Source: an uncultured Bacteroidales bacterium
Lineage (GTDB): Bacteria; Bacteroidota; Bacteroidia; Bacteroidales; Paludibacteraceae
Assembly: GCA_902774075.1 (NCBI GenBank)
Contig: CACYGT010000013.1
Coordinates: forward strand, 1-32,400
Reading direction: 5' to 3'
DNA: 32,400 bases
Part shown: piece by piece, positions 9,227 through 17,458 of the stretch
Position numbering within the stretch: the stretch's first letter is position 1
Layout: every line of letters begins with the position of its first letter
The notes under the pieces: generated by a model
Told to the model about the DNA's origin: nothing
Seen by the model: the letters and a program-made list of their open reading frames with translations, nothing else
Databases searched by the model: none
Translations under genes and position numbers: made by a program

Positions 9227-10879
9227 ATGCAAAAATCTCCATTACAGATTGCCCGTCAGAGCTATCAGCCGAAGATGCCGGTAGCGTTACAGGGCGCAGT
9301 ACGCCTGGTAGAAGGCGAGAAAACACACTCCGTAGCAGACCAAGAAGAGATCAAGAAACTCTTCCCGAACACCTATGGTCTGCCGCTCATCACTTTTGAG
9401 CCGGCTGAGGGCAAACCCCAAACGACCGAGCCGTTCAATGTAGGTGTGATCCTGTCGGGTGGTCAAGCCCCTGGCGGTCATAACGTCATCTCCGGTCTGT
9501 ATGACGGACTGAAGGCGCTCAATCCGAACAACAAACTGTACGGTTTCCTCGGCGGTCCTTCGGGTCTGATCGACGGTAAGTATCAGGAGTTGACCGGCGC
9601 TATCATCGACGAGTACCGTAACACCGGCGGTTTCGATATCATCGGTTCGGGTCGTACCAAACTGGAAGAGACCTGGCAGTTCGACAACGGTATCGAAGTA
9701 TGCAAACAACTGGGTATCAAGGCGGTAGTCATCATCGGTGGTGACGACTCCAACACCAACGCATGTGTGCTCGCTGAGTACTACCTGCAGAAACAGTGCG
9801 GTATTCAGGTCATCGGCTGCCCGAAGACCATCGACGGTGACCTCAAGAACGAGATGATCGAGACCTCCTTCGGTTTCGACACCGCTTGTAAGACCTATGC
9901 CGAGCTCATTGGTAACATCCAACGTGATGCCAACTCCGCGAAGAAATACTGGCACTTCATCCGCCTCATGGGCCGTTCGGCTTCGCACATCGCCCTCGAG
10001 TGCGCCCTGCAGAGCCAACCGAACATCTGTCTTATCTCCGAGGAGGTAGAGGCAAAGAATATGACCCTCAATGATATCGTAGAAGATATCGTGAAGGTGA
10101 TCGTTGACCGCGCTAACGCAGGCCTTAACTTCGGTACAATCCTTATTCCGGAAGGCCTTATCGAGTTCATCCCGGCAATGCGTATCCTCATTCAGGAACT
10201 CAACGACATGCTGGCTGCTAACGAAGAGTTCACATCTCTCGACGGTGACGATGCAAAACGCGAGTACGTCAAGAGCAAACTGAGCAAGGCTTCCTGCGAC
10301 CTGTTCCGTTCATTGCCGAAGGGTATCGCGAAACAGCTCACCCTCGACCGCGACCCGCACGGAAACGTGATGGTATCGCAGATCGAGACCGAGAAACTGC
10401 TCATCGAGATGGTTGGCAAACGTCTGGCTCAACTCAAAGCCAACGGCGAGTACAGAGGTAAATTCAGCGCCCTCAACCACTTTTTCGGATACGAAGGCCG
10501 CTGCGCGATGCCGTCGAACTTCGATGCCGACTACTGCTACTCGATCGGTGTGAACGCTACCCACCTCATTGCAGCAGGCAAGACGGGTTATATGTCACTC
10601 GTTCGTAACCTCACCAAACCGGCCGCTGAGTGGCTCGCAGGTGGTGTACCTATCACCATGATGATGAACATGGAGAAACGAAACGGTAAGATGAAACCTG
10701 TGATCCAGAAAGCCCTTGTGAAGCTCGACGGTGCACCGTTCAAGTACCTGCAGGCACACCGTGCTAAATGGGCAGACGCGAACACGAGTTATATCTACCC
10801 GGGGCCGATCCAGTATTACGGACCGAGCGAAGTATGCGACCAGCCTACACGCACACTCTTACTCGAGCGCGGCAAGTAA
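9227..10879 (+). CDS. pfp: Pyrophosphate-dependent 6-phosphofructokinase
   Basis: Phosphorylates fructose 6-phosphate with pyrophosphate instead of ATP; the reaction is reversible and serves glycolysis and gluconeogenesis. The 550-residue protein is the long plant-type form. GGDDSN at residues 171-176 carries the Asp that replaces Gly in ATP enzymes, and PKTIDGD at 199-205 carries the Lys typical of PPi users. The substrate site [14 protein letters not shown] is also clear. The leader (9194-9226) is AT-rich with no recognisable TAnnTTTG box, so it may be transcribed with ispG. The downstream gene overlaps its end by 46 bases. Confidence 0.96.
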   Translation: MQKSPLQIARQSYQPKMPVALQGAVRLVEGEKTHSVADQEEIKKLFPNTYGLPLITFEPAEGKPQTTEPFNVGVILSGGQAPGGHNVISGLYDGLKALNPNNKLYGFLGGPSGLIDGKYQELTGAIIDEYRNTGGFDIIGSGRTKLEETWQFDNGIEVCKQLGIKAVVIIGGDDSNTNACVLAEYYLQKQCGIQVIGCPKTIDGDLKNEMIETSFGFDTACKTYAELIGNIQRDANSAKKYWHFIRLMGRSASHIALECALQSQPNICLISEEVEAKNMTLNDIVEDIVKVIVDRANAGLNFGTILIPEGLIEFIPAMRILIQELNDMLAANEEFTSLDGDDAKREYVKSKLSKASCDLFRSLPKGIAKQLTLDRDPHGNVMVSQIETEKLLIEMVGKRLAQLKANGEYRGKFSALNHFFGYEGRCAMPSNFDADYCYSIGVNATHLIAAGKTGYMSLVRNLTKPAAEWLAGGVPITMMMNMEKRNGKMKPVIQKALVKLDGAPFKYLQAHRAKWADANTSYIYPGPIQYYGPSEVCDQPTRTLLLERGK

Positions 10880-11421
10880 TTGCAGCACTCTGCATCTGTA
10901 TGTCTCTATCCGCACAGACCACTGCTGCGGATAGAGACCTTTTCGATGCGTACAATGCCGAGGATATGTCGATATGGAAGACCTATATCGACACTGCTGC
11001 GGTCACGCCGGCACTGCTCTCGTATGAGTACGGTTACTGCGGCGCCATGACGGACAGCAAGGACAGCACGGCCCTCACCTATATCCAACGTTTCCGCCGG
11101 CATATCGAGTGTCTCAAAGACCAGCTGCCGGCCGGGCACTACGAGATGTACATGAGTGCGGTCTATGTGTACGAACTGCGACTGCATGCCTCTTTCCACC
11201 CTGTCACAGCCATGACGATGGCCAAAGAGGCTGTCAACAAAGCGCCGGAAGACCCGATGACCATTTGCTATTACGCGACCGCGCTCTACTATGCCCCAAA
11301 GGCGTTTGGGGACAAGAACAAAGCCAAACAATTGTTTGAAAAAGCGAAGGAAAAGTTCCAAACACCGGCTTATCTGTACAGCTGGTGGAGACCTTTCTGT
11401 GAACTTCATTTATCCAAGTAA
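10834..11421 (+). CDS. Exported TPR-like protein, unknown function
   Basis: A 195-residue protein. The start at 10834 gives a plausible signal peptide ([14 protein letters not shown], then [14 protein letters not shown], cut near residue 28). An earlier in-frame ATG (10768) would bury this. The mature part is mostly helical with TPR-like spacing: [20 protein letters not shown], then [20 protein letters not shown] and [10 protein letters not shown]. It overlaps pfp by 46 bases in another frame, so translation is probably coupled. It is likely a periplasmic helical-repeat protein. I do not recognise a specific family, and the start codon is uncertain. Confidence 0.72.
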   Translation: MRPAYTHTLTRARQVIAALCICMSLSAQTTAADRDLFDAYNAEDMSIWKTYIDTAAVTPALLSYEYGYCGAMTDSKDSTALTYIQRFRRHIECLKDQLPAGHYEMYMSAVYVYELRLHASFHPVTAMTMAKEAVNKAPEDPMTICYYATALYYAPKAFGDKNKAKQLFEKAKEKFQTPAYLYSWWRPFCELHLSK

Positions 11422-11448
11422 AGGAAAAATAGAATATTTCTGTCTAAT

Positions 11449-11487
11449 GCAACAAAAAATTGCATGTTTTGGCATGCTTTTTGTTGC
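11449..11487 (+). promoter_or_regulatory. Imperfect hairpin upstream of the export operon
   Basis: GCAACAAAAA (11449-11458) pairs perfectly with TTTTTGTTGC (11478-11487). Inside it GCATG (11462-11466) pairs with CATGC (11473-11477), with three unpaired bases on one side and a 6-base loop. It lies 31 bases before the TolC-like gene. No T-run follows, so a terminator is less likely than an operator or leader structure. No TAnnTTTG promoter is clear here. Confidence 0.5.
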
Positions 11488-11518
11488 GGTATACGGCGGA
11501 AAAAAAACTACAAATAAG

Positions 11519-12943
11519 ATGACAAAACGCTTATCATTTATTTTGATGGCATGTGCGCTGACGGTGGCCGCATACGGTGCGGACACGCTCCGATACACGC
11601 TGAAGGACTGCCGTGAGATGGCCTTGACCAGAGGTACATCTGCACAGACCAAGGAGGAAATGCGTCTGGCCGCCGAGTATAACCGCAAGGCAGCCTTAGC
11701 GGCGATGTTTCCGCGTATCAGCGCCAACGGCGGATATATGTGGAACTCCAAGAACCCGCATCTGTTAGCCAATTCGTCGGAGTTGTCGTATGGTACGGCA
11801 ACGGTGAACCAGGACGGAACGGCATCGTGGACATGGAAAGACGGCGCGACGGGAACGATTCCTGATGCGGTAGGACAGACGATAGCGGATGTATACAAGA
11901 CGGTGTATGACAAGTTGACCCTCGACCTGCAGCATGTGGTCGTAGCGCAGGTGGGTATCACCCAACCGATCTACACCGGCGGACGTCTGACACAACTCTA
12001 TAAGATCGCCAAAGCCACAGAGACAATAGCTAAGATCGAGTCGGAGGCCAAGCATGACGAGATCGTCTATGCCGTCGATGAGGCCTATTGGCGTGTGGTG
12101 TCTGTGGGTCGTAAGAAAGGCTTAGCCGAACAGTATTATAACCTGCTGTGCCAACTGGAGAAAGATGTGCAGGAGGCAGTGAACGAAGGTGTTGCTACGC
12201 AGGCAGACCTGCTGAAGGTCGTCACCAAACGCGGTGAGGCGGAAGTAAAGAAACTGCAAGCCGAGAACGGACTGACGCTCTCGCAGATGGCTTTGGCGCA
12301 GGTCTGCGGACTGCCGCTCGGTTCGGTCTTCCAATTGGACGAGAGCGAACTGAGTAATATCAGTCTTCCCGCTGTAGATGCTGACGCAGCCGTATCCAAC
12401 CGCAGCGAGTTACGAATGCTGCAGGAGTCGGAGAAGATCGCCAAATACAACGCCAAACTGATGGCAGCCGGGCTGCAACCGAACATCGTAGCATCGGCCG
12501 GATATATCTACACCAACCCGAATGCGGATAACGGTATGAGCAGTAACTGGGACGGCACAGGATTCTTCTCAGCCGGTGTGGTAGTGAACGTACCTATCGC
12601 GCATGCGGATGATATCCTGCGCTATAAAGCCGCCAAGCATGCCGCCAATGCGGTTAAGTTACAGACGGAACAGACACGCGAACTGCTAACCTTACAGACC
12701 ACACAGGCGAATCAGAAACTGGCAGAAGCACAGCAGAAGATTGCACTGGCACGTCTGACGCAGAACAATGCCGCTGAGGTACTGCGTATGGCCGAAGCAT
12801 CGTACGAAGCCGGTATGATCACCGCCTCGGAACTGATGCAGGCGCAGACCGCTTGGTTAGCCGCAGCCACAGACCTCGTGGATGCCGAGACAGAAGCCAA
12901 GACAACGGAAACACAACTACGTAAATATTTAGGACAACTATGA
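11519..12943 (+). CDS. TolC-family outer-membrane efflux protein
   Basis: Outer-membrane channel of a tripartite export pump. The 474-residue protein has a signal peptide (MTKRLSFILMACALTVAAYG) and then the duplicated TolC pattern of long helices rich in Ala, Glu and Gln. Typical strings are GGYMWNSKNP, VGITQPIYTGGRL, QADLLKVVTKRGEAEVKKLQAENGLTLSQ split across the first repeat, and VVVNVPIAHADDI in the second. The start at 11519 gives a clean signal peptide; earlier in-frame ATGs do not. It overlaps the next gene by 4 bases (ATGA), so it is the first gene of a four-gene operon. Confidence 0.93.
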   Translation: MTKRLSFILMACALTVAAYGADTLRYTLKDCREMALTRGTSAQTKEEMRLAAEYNRKAALAAMFPRISANGGYMWNSKNPHLLANSSELSYGTATVNQDGTASWTWKDGATGTIPDAVGQTIADVYKTVYDKLTLDLQHVVVAQVGITQPIYTGGRLTQLYKIAKATETIAKIESEAKHDEIVYAVDEAYWRVVSVGRKKGLAEQYYNLLCQLEKDVQEAVNEGVATQADLLKVVTKRGEAEVKKLQAENGLTLSQMALAQVCGLPLGSVFQLDESELSNISLPAVDADAAVSNRSELRMLQESEKIAKYNAKLMAAGLQPNIVASAGYIYTNPNADNGMSSNWDGTGFFSAGVVVNVPIAHADDILRYKAAKHAANAVKLQTEQTRELLTLQTTQANQKLAEAQQKIALARLTQNNAAEVLRMAEASYEAGMITASELMQAQTAWLAAATDLVDAETEAKTTETQLRKYLGQL

Positions 12944-13932
12944 TGAATAAGGAGAAAGAAGGAAGTCTGCTATTGGGTCTGATCGCCCTGCTGGCAGTCG
13001 TAGTTATTGTCGCTTTAGTAGGCGTACTGGCGCTTCGTCCGGAGAAGACACTTATCCAAGGCGAGGCAGAAGCCGCAGAGTACAGGGTTTCGGGTAAGGT
13101 GCCGGGACGTATTGAGATGTACCTGTACGAAGAAGGCGAGAAAGTGAAGAAAGGCGATACCTTGGTCATCATCTACTCGCCGGAAGTGGAAGCGAAGAAA
13201 GCGCAGGCGTTGGCAGCTCGTGAGATGGCAGAGGCGGTGAACCAAAAGGCCAAGAATGGCGCGCGCAATGAGCAGATCCAGGGTGCGTATGAGTTGTACC
13301 AGAAAGCGAAAGCGGGAGAGGAAATCTATCGCAAGAGCTATGAACGTGTGCAACGACTGTATGAGAAGGGCGTTGTAAGCACCCAGAAACGCGATGAGAC
13401 AGAAGCGCAATACAAAGCGGCCGAGGCGACCGTCAAGGCAGCACGCAGCCAGTACCAGATGGCTTTGTCCGGCGCTCGGGAAGAGGATAAAGCAGCTGCC
13501 GAGGCACAGGTTGCGCGCGTGGACGGTATCTTAAAAGAAGTAGCAGCAGCCGAGGCGGAGCGTTATCTGCTCTCCCCCTGCGACGGTGAGGTGTGCGAGC
13601 GATTCCCGAAAGTCGGCGAGTTGGTAGGCCAAGGCAGTCCGGTGATGTCCGTCGTGGACCTGGACGATGTATGGTTCACGTTCGCCGTACGCGAAGACAT
13701 GCTCAACCATTTCATGGTAGGCAGTATGATTCAGGTACGTATTCCGGCCCTGGGCAATGTCATTTATCCGTTGCAGGTGACGCATGTCAAAGCGATGGGC
13801 ACGTATGCTACTTGGCGTTCAACCAAGCAGAACGGCGGATATGACGTGCGCACGTTCGATGTCAAATGTCGTCCGACGATGACTATTCCGAACCTCCGCC
13901 CGGGTATGAGTGCGCTGATGGTGGAGAACTGA
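12940..13932 (+). CDS. HlyD-family membrane fusion protein
   Basis: Periplasmic adaptor linking an inner-membrane exporter to a TolC channel. The 330 residues comprise an N-terminal membrane anchor (about residues 10-30), a lipoyl-like half (EYRVSGKVPGRIE, VKKGDTLVIIYSPE), and a long coiled-coil hairpin (about 75-205). The second lipoyl half (YLLSPCDGEVCERFPKVGELVGQG) and a beta-barrel follow. It resembles YbhG/YhiI adaptors. The start ATG (12940) overlaps the upstream stop; ATG 12943 is an equally possible start. The stop codon lies inside a heptanucleotide repeat at 13924-13951. Confidence 0.92.
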   Translation: MMNKEKEGSLLLGLIALLAVVVIVALVGVLALRPEKTLIQGEAEAAEYRVSGKVPGRIEMYLYEEGEKVKKGDTLVIIYSPEVEAKKAQALAAREMAEAVNQKAKNGARNEQIQGAYELYQKAKAGEEIYRKSYERVQRLYEKGVVSTQKRDETEAQYKAAEATVKAARSQYQMALSGAREEDKAAAEAQVARVDGILKEVAAAEAERYLLSPCDGEVCERFPKVGELVGQGSPVMSVVDLDDVWFTFAVREDMLNHFMVGSMIQVRIPALGNVIYPLQVTHVKAMGTYATWRSTKQNGGYDVRTFDVKCRPTMTIPNLRPGMSALMVEN

Positions 13933-13951
13933 GAACTGCAAATTGAAAACT
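13924..13951 (+). repeat. Heptanucleotide array at a gene junction
   Basis: Units GAGAACT, GAGAACT, GCAAATT, GAAAACT. The array supplies the TGA stop of the HlyD-like gene (13930-13932) and the TTG start of the first permease gene (13943-13945). Confidence 0.85.
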
Positions 13952-15118
13952 GTTTTCCAAAATATTTGGCAGGTGCTGCTGCGTGAGTTGAAGCAGATGT
14001 TCGCGCGGCCGCTGTACTTGTTCGCGTCGGTAGGTGTGATGGTACTCTCTACCTTCTTCTTCATGACGCTGATGAAAGGCGGCGCGGCGGAGCAGATGCC
14101 GGTAGCGGTGGTTGATATGGACCAGACCACTATCTCCCGCAGGCTCATTCATGAGATGCAGGCGACACCTTCGGTGGATATAATCCTGACGACCAACTCC
14201 TATCCGGAGGCGCGCGAGGCAATGCAGCAGGGACTTCTGTACGGTATCTTGGTCATCCCGGAGGGGTTCTATGACGACCTCGTATCCTTCAAGCGCCCGC
14301 AGATGGACTTCTATGTGACAAACGCTTACACGGTAGGCGGCAACACAGCCTATAAGCAGTTCCTGACGATGGTCAATCTTACTTCCGGAGCGTTCCAACG
14401 CGAGGTGCTGCGTAAGAAAGGTATGACGGACGATGTCATCATGCATCGTATCCAACCGCTGGCTATCGATGCCCATATGATCGCCAACCCCTGGAGTAAC
14501 TACTCCGTCTATCTGGTGAGTACGATCCTGCCGGGTATCTTAGGCTTGATATGCCTGATGCTGACCATCTTCGCCATCGGTTTTGAGTTGAAGACCAAGA
14601 CTTCGCATGACTGGCTTCGTGCGGCGGGTGGTAACTACACGGTCGCGATGATTGGCAAACTCATTCCGTACACGCTTATCTACCTCATCCTGGGTATCGG
14701 GTGTCAGTTGATCCTGTACCGTTTTGCGGGCTTCCCCGTTTATGGCAGTTACGGCCGTCTGTTCATGGGTCTGCTGCTGTTCATCTTCGCCATGGAGTCG
14801 TTGGGTATCCTCATGATCGGTCTGCTACCGACCTTGCGCGACGCCCTCTCTATCGGTGCTTTGTACTCGATGTTAGGCTTCTCACTCTCCGGTTTTACCT
14901 ATCCGCAGATGTCGATGTTAGCGCCGGTGAAAGCGCTCAGTTATCTGGAGCCGCTGCGCCATTATTACCTTATTTATGTGAACGAGGCACTGATGGGAGC
15001 CCCGGTACAGAACAGCCTGCCATCTGCCTTTGCGTTGGTAGCCTTCATGATAGCCTCTCTGCTGGTCGCACCGCGGCTGCATAGAGCGCTCATCTATCAA
15101 AACTATCCCTCGAAATGA
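13943..15118 (+). CDS. ABC-2 type permease, first of pair
   Basis: Inner-membrane permease of the exporter, 391 residues. One transmembrane helix near residues 25-44 follows the cytoplasmic RELKQMFARPLYL segment. A large periplasmic domain (about 45-185) starts PVAVVDMDQT. Five or six C-terminal helices follow (about 190-380), with ALSYLEPLRHYYLIYV in the last part, as in YhhJ/YbhR-type proteins. The TTG start is chosen because the N-terminal cytoplasmic segment before the first helix is normal for the family. The first ATG (13997) would leave only a few residues before that helix. The TTG lies in a repeat and has no clear ribosome site. Confidence 0.9.
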   Translation: MKTVFQNIWQVLLRELKQMFARPLYLFASVGVMVLSTFFFMTLMKGGAAEQMPVAVVDMDQTTISRRLIHEMQATPSVDIILTTNSYPEAREAMQQGLLYGILVIPEGFYDDLVSFKRPQMDFYVTNAYTVGGNTAYKQFLTMVNLTSGAFQREVLRKKGMTDDVIMHRIQPLAIDAHMIANPWSNYSVYLVSTILPGILGLICLMLTIFAIGFELKTKTSHDWLRAAGGNYTVAMIGKLIPYTLIYLILGIGCQLILYRFAGFPVYGSYGRLFMGLLLFIFAMESLGILMIGLLPTLRDALSIGALYSMLGFSLSGFTYPQMSMLAPVKALSYLEPLRHYYLIYVNEALMGAPVQNSLPSAFALVAFMIASLLVAPRLHRALIYQNYPSK

Positions 15119-16326
15119 TATCACGTCATCTATATCATTATTGGTTGCAGTTCAAAGAGTCGGGATGGATCTTCGCCAATGAACTCAAGCGCATCTTCCG
15201 CGATCCGGGAGTGGTCGTTATCTTCATTGTCGCTACCCTTGCTTACCCGCTCATCTATAAGGCTTTGTACTGGAACGAGCAGATCACCAACGTGCCTGTG
15301 GCTGTCGTGGACATGAGTCAGACGCAAGAGAGCCGTGCTTTCCTGCACCGCTGGAATGCCGCACCGGATATCAAACTGTGCTATTCCTGTGCCTCGATGG
15401 CCGAAGCGGAACAGTTGCTCCGAGACCAGAAGGTACACGGCATCATCTATTTCCCGCGGGACTTCTCCAAGCAGTTAGCCGACCCGCTCGGACAGGCGCA
15501 TATATCGCTCTACTGCGACATGTCGTCGTTCCTGTACATGAAGGCGATCTACCTCAGTTGCAACAAAGTGATGCTGGAGTCGATGCAGAATATCCAGATT
15601 GACCGATACGAGAAAATGGGTATTGACAAGGAGTTCGCTTGGGCCCTGGTACAAGACGCGCCCTATTCGGAGACGGCACTCTTCACGCCCACAGGCGGCT
15701 ACGGCTCGTTCCTCATCCCTGCCGTGCTGGTACTGATCCTGCATCAGACGCTCTTCTTCGGTATCTGTATGTTAGGCGGTACGGCGCGCGAGGAGAACAA
15801 AGAGCTCTACCGTATCCCCGGTCGGCGTCGAGGCATATCCGTGCTGCGTATTGTGTTAGGTCGTGCTGGAGCTTATTTCGTACTGTACTACGCACTGGCA
15901 GCTATCCTGTTAGGTTTCTTCCCGCGTCTGTTCGATATCCCGCATATAGGGGCGATAGAAGATATCCTGCGTCTGAATGTACCGTATATCCTGGCTACCA
16001 TCTTCTTCTCGATGTGTATCAGCGTGTTCATCCGCAACCGCGAATCGGGTCTGGTACTGCTGATATCGTCCTCGCTCATCTTCCTGTTCATGGCCGGTAT
16101 ATCATGGCCGAAAGAGATGATCCCGGAGGCTTGGCGGTATGTAGCGGCGCTCATTCCATACACCTGGGGGTCGCATGGCTTTATTCACATCAACTCGATG
16201 GGGGCATCCCTGTGGACAACGAGAACGGAGTATATCGCCTTATGGATTCAGACCGGAGCGTATTTTGTGCTGGCATGCGTCTTATTGTACCTCAGCGGAT
16301 GGCTCTCTGAGCGCAAAAAAGCATAA
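15115..16326 (+). CDS. ABC-2 type permease, second of pair
   Basis: Paralogue of the preceding permease, 403 residues, overlapping it by 4 bases (ATGA). The same plan is seen: cytoplasmic ANELKRIFRDPG, first helix about 35-52, periplasmic domain starting NVPVAVVDMSQT, then C-terminal helices including FLIPAVLVLILHQTLFFGI and GLVLLISSSLIFLFMAGISWP. The two probably form a heterodimer. No ATP-binding subunit is encoded in the operon, which is common in Bacteroidota operons of this type, so the energy source must come from elsewhere or differ. No strong terminator is seen before the tRNA-Arg promoter region. Confidence 0.9.
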   Translation: MISRHLYHYWLQFKESGWIFANELKRIFRDPGVVVIFIVATLAYPLIYKALYWNEQITNVPVAVVDMSQTQESRAFLHRWNAAPDIKLCYSCASMAEAEQLLRDQKVHGIIYFPRDFSKQLADPLGQAHISLYCDMSSFLYMKAIYLSCNKVMLESMQNIQIDRYEKMGIDKEFAWALVQDAPYSETALFTPTGGYGSFLIPAVLVLILHQTLFFGICMLGGTAREENKELYRIPGRRRGISVLRIVLGRAGAYFVLYYALAAILLGFFPRLFDIPHIGAIEDILRLNVPYILATIFFSMCISVFIRNRESGLVLLISSSLIFLFMAGISWPKEMIPEAWRYVAALIPYTWGSHGFIHINSMGASLWTTRTEYIALWIQTGAYFVLACVLLYLSGWLSERKKA

Positions 16327-16342
16327 AAACGCAGTTATTTTG

Positions 16343-16410
16343 CATTTTTTTGCAAAAATATTTGCTCATGTCAAAAAAAAGCAGTACTTTTGCACCCGCT
16401 TTTGAAAAAA
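16343..16410 (+). repeat. 68-bp inverted repeat, left copy
   Basis: Identical in reverse complement to 17292-17359. It contains the whole tRNA-Arg promoter and most of its leader, from CATTTTTTTGC to CTTTTGAAAAAA. Together the two copies enclose tRNA-Arg, the HAD gene and most of tRNA-Gln's surroundings. Confidence 0.92.
16361..16392 (+). promoter_or_regulatory. tRNA-Arg promoter
   Basis: TTTG (16361-16364), 20 bases beginning CTCATGTCA, then TACTTTTG (16385-16392). The leader CACCCGCTTTTGAAAAAA follows, as at the other two tRNA genes. Confidence 0.87.
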
Positions 16411-16426
16411 CGAAGTAAAAAGCAGC

Positions 16427-16500
16427 GGTCCATTAGCTCAACTGAATAGAGTACCACACTACGGATGTGGGGGTTGCAGGTTTGAATCCTGCATGGATCA
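16427..16500 (+). tRNA. tRNA-Arg, anticodon ACG
   Basis: Acceptor stem GGTCCAT pairs with ATGGATC (one G-T pair). The anticodon stem CCACA/TGTGG holds the loop CTACGGA, giving ACG, which after A34-to-inosine editing reads CGU, CGC and CGA. The T arm is TGCAG-GTTTGAAT-CCTGCA-like. The discriminator is A and CCA is not encoded. Two unpaired bases separate the leader from the shared promoter block. Confidence 0.95.
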
Positions 16501-16504
16501 CAAG

Positions 16505-16534
16505 AGAGTGCAGCCGAACAGGTTGCACTCTTTT
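16505..16534 (+). terminator. Terminator after tRNA-Arg
   Basis: AGAGTGCA (16505-16512) pairs perfectly with TGCACTCT (16524-16531), followed by TTTTG. The loop is 11 bases. It lies 16 bases before the HAD gene start, so part of the tRNA transcript may read through into that gene. Confidence 0.7.
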
Positions 16535-16549
16535 GTTGATAGAAAAGGC

Positions 16550-17173
16550 ATGAAAAAAGATACGATTGTTTTTGATTTAGGCGGCGTGCTGATCAACCTG
16601 GATGTGCCGCGTTGTGTAGCGCACTTCAAACGTCTGATGCCGGAGGAGTATATCCGAACGGTGCTGGGCATCAATGACGAAGGCGAAGGAGTGGTAGCGG
16701 TGAGTGCAGCGACCAAGCAGTTGATGCATGATTTCGAGTACGGAAACATCGCGTCGGAGGATTTTCTGAGGACGATACAGGCCTTTTGTCATCCGGGTAC
16801 AACCGTCGAGCAGATACAAGAGGCGTGGATGAGTATGCTGGAGGACCTGCCGCAAGAGCGTCTGGACTATATCGCATCACTGCGGAAGAAAGGCTATCGA
16901 ACGATCCTGCTGTCCAATACGAATGATCTGCATTGGCAGTATATATGGGAGCTGTATCACTTAGGAGACTTTTTCGATGTTGTGTTCGCTTCGCACCTCT
17001 TGCATATGGCTAAGCCTAATAAGGATATATTCGATCATGTGACGCGTGAGACCAAAATAGACAGCGCCAAGACGATCTACGTTGATGACCTGGAGAAGAA
17101 CCGCAAGGCAGGTGAGCTGTTCGCCGGATGGCAGACATGCGAAAGTATAGAAGAGTTAAAGACCATTCTCTAA
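16550..17173 (+). CDS. HAD superfamily hydrolase (YihX-like)
   Basis: Probable sugar-phosphate or nucleotide phosphatase of HAD subfamily IA, 207 residues. Motif I is VFDLGGVLIN, the DLG(G/N)V type seen in E. coli YihX. Motif II is ILLSNTND, motif III is the Lys of MAKPNKDIF, and motif IV is the acidic pair of IYVDDLEKN. A helical cap lies at about residues 15-90. ATG 16550 is chosen because an earlier in-frame ATG (16493) lies inside tRNA-Arg. No separate promoter is evident, so expression may depend on read-through from the tRNA promoter. Substrate cannot be told from sequence. Confidence 0.9.
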   Translation: MKKDTIVFDLGGVLINLDVPRCVAHFKRLMPEEYIRTVLGINDEGEGVVAVSAATKQLMHDFEYGNIASEDFLRTIQAFCHPGTTVEQIQEAWMSMLEDLPQERLDYIASLRKKGYRTILLSNTNDLHWQYIWELYHLGDFFDVVFASHLLHMAKPNKDIFDHVTRETKIDSAKTIYVDDLEKNRKAGELFAGWQTCESIEELKTIL

Positions 17174-17175
17174 CG

Positions 17176-17205
17176 AAAAAAGACATCTGAAAGGATGTCT
17201 TTTTT
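17176..17205. terminator. Bidirectional terminator, HAD gene / tRNA-Gln
   Basis: AAAAAAGACATC pairs with GATGTCTTTTTT (last T at 17205) around a 6-base loop. It has a T-run on both strands and lies between the convergent HAD gene and tRNA-Gln, so it can serve both. Confidence 0.9.
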
Positions 17206-17208
17206 ATG

Positions 17209-17279
17209 TTGCCGAACCAGGACTCGAACCCAGACAGACAGAACCAGAATCTGTAGTGCTACCATTACACAATTCGGCA
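17209..17279 (-). tRNA. tRNA-Gln, anticodon CTG
   Basis: On the - strand TGCCGAA pairs with TTCGGCA. The anticodon stem ACAGA/TCTGT holds the loop TTCTGGT, giving anticodon CTG for codon CAG. The T arm is around GGGTTCGAGTCC. The discriminator is A and CCA is not encoded. The first base is T, as in many glutamine tRNAs. Confidence 0.93.
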
Positions 17280-17291
17280 AGATATAGTGCC

Positions 17292-17359
17292 TTTTTTCAA
17301 AAGCGGGTGCAAAAGTACTGCTTTTTTTTGACATGAGCAAATATTTTTGCAAAAAAATG
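17292..17359 (-). repeat. 68-bp inverted repeat, right copy
   Basis: Reverse complement of 16343-16410 without a mismatch. It contains the tRNA-Gln promoter and leader. Sequence similarity to the tRNA-Lys promoter region is also high but not perfect. Confidence 0.92.
17310..17341 (-). promoter_or_regulatory. tRNA-Gln promoter
   Basis: On the - strand TTTG (17338-17341), 20 bases beginning CTCATGTCA, then TACTTTTG (17310-17317). Same block as the tRNA-Arg promoter. Confidence 0.87.
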
Positions 17360-17404
17360 TCATTTTTATGTGTTTTTGTGCAAAAACGAACAAAAAAGCC
17401 CCTT

Positions 17405-17432
17405 CTTTAAACTTTAAACTTTCAACTTTCAA
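17405..17432 (+). repeat. Heptanucleotide array in a promoter region
   Basis: Units CTTTAAA, CTTTAAA, CTTTCAA, CTTTCAA, then a degenerate CTATTTT. It covers the position where the -33 box of the GH53 promoter would lie (CTTT at the right distance). Confidence 0.88.
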
Positions 17433-17450
17433 CTATTTTGCGTACCTTTG
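17419..17450 (+). promoter_or_regulatory. Promoter of the GH53 gene
   Basis: TACCTTTG at 17443-17450 is a good -7 box. Twenty bases upstream is only CTTT, inside the heptanucleotide array, so the -33 box is weak. The expected transcription start (about 17455) is only a few bases before the ATG at 17459, so the message would be nearly leaderless. TTTGCACCCG after the box matches the tRNA promoters. Confidence 0.65.
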
Positions 17451-17458
17451 CACCCGTT

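Noticed and set aside
16343-17359. Inverted repeats taken as ends of an insertion sequence
   Set aside because: The repeats are complete tRNA promoters and leaders, the enclosed protein is a HAD hydrolase, and no transposase or target duplication is visible.
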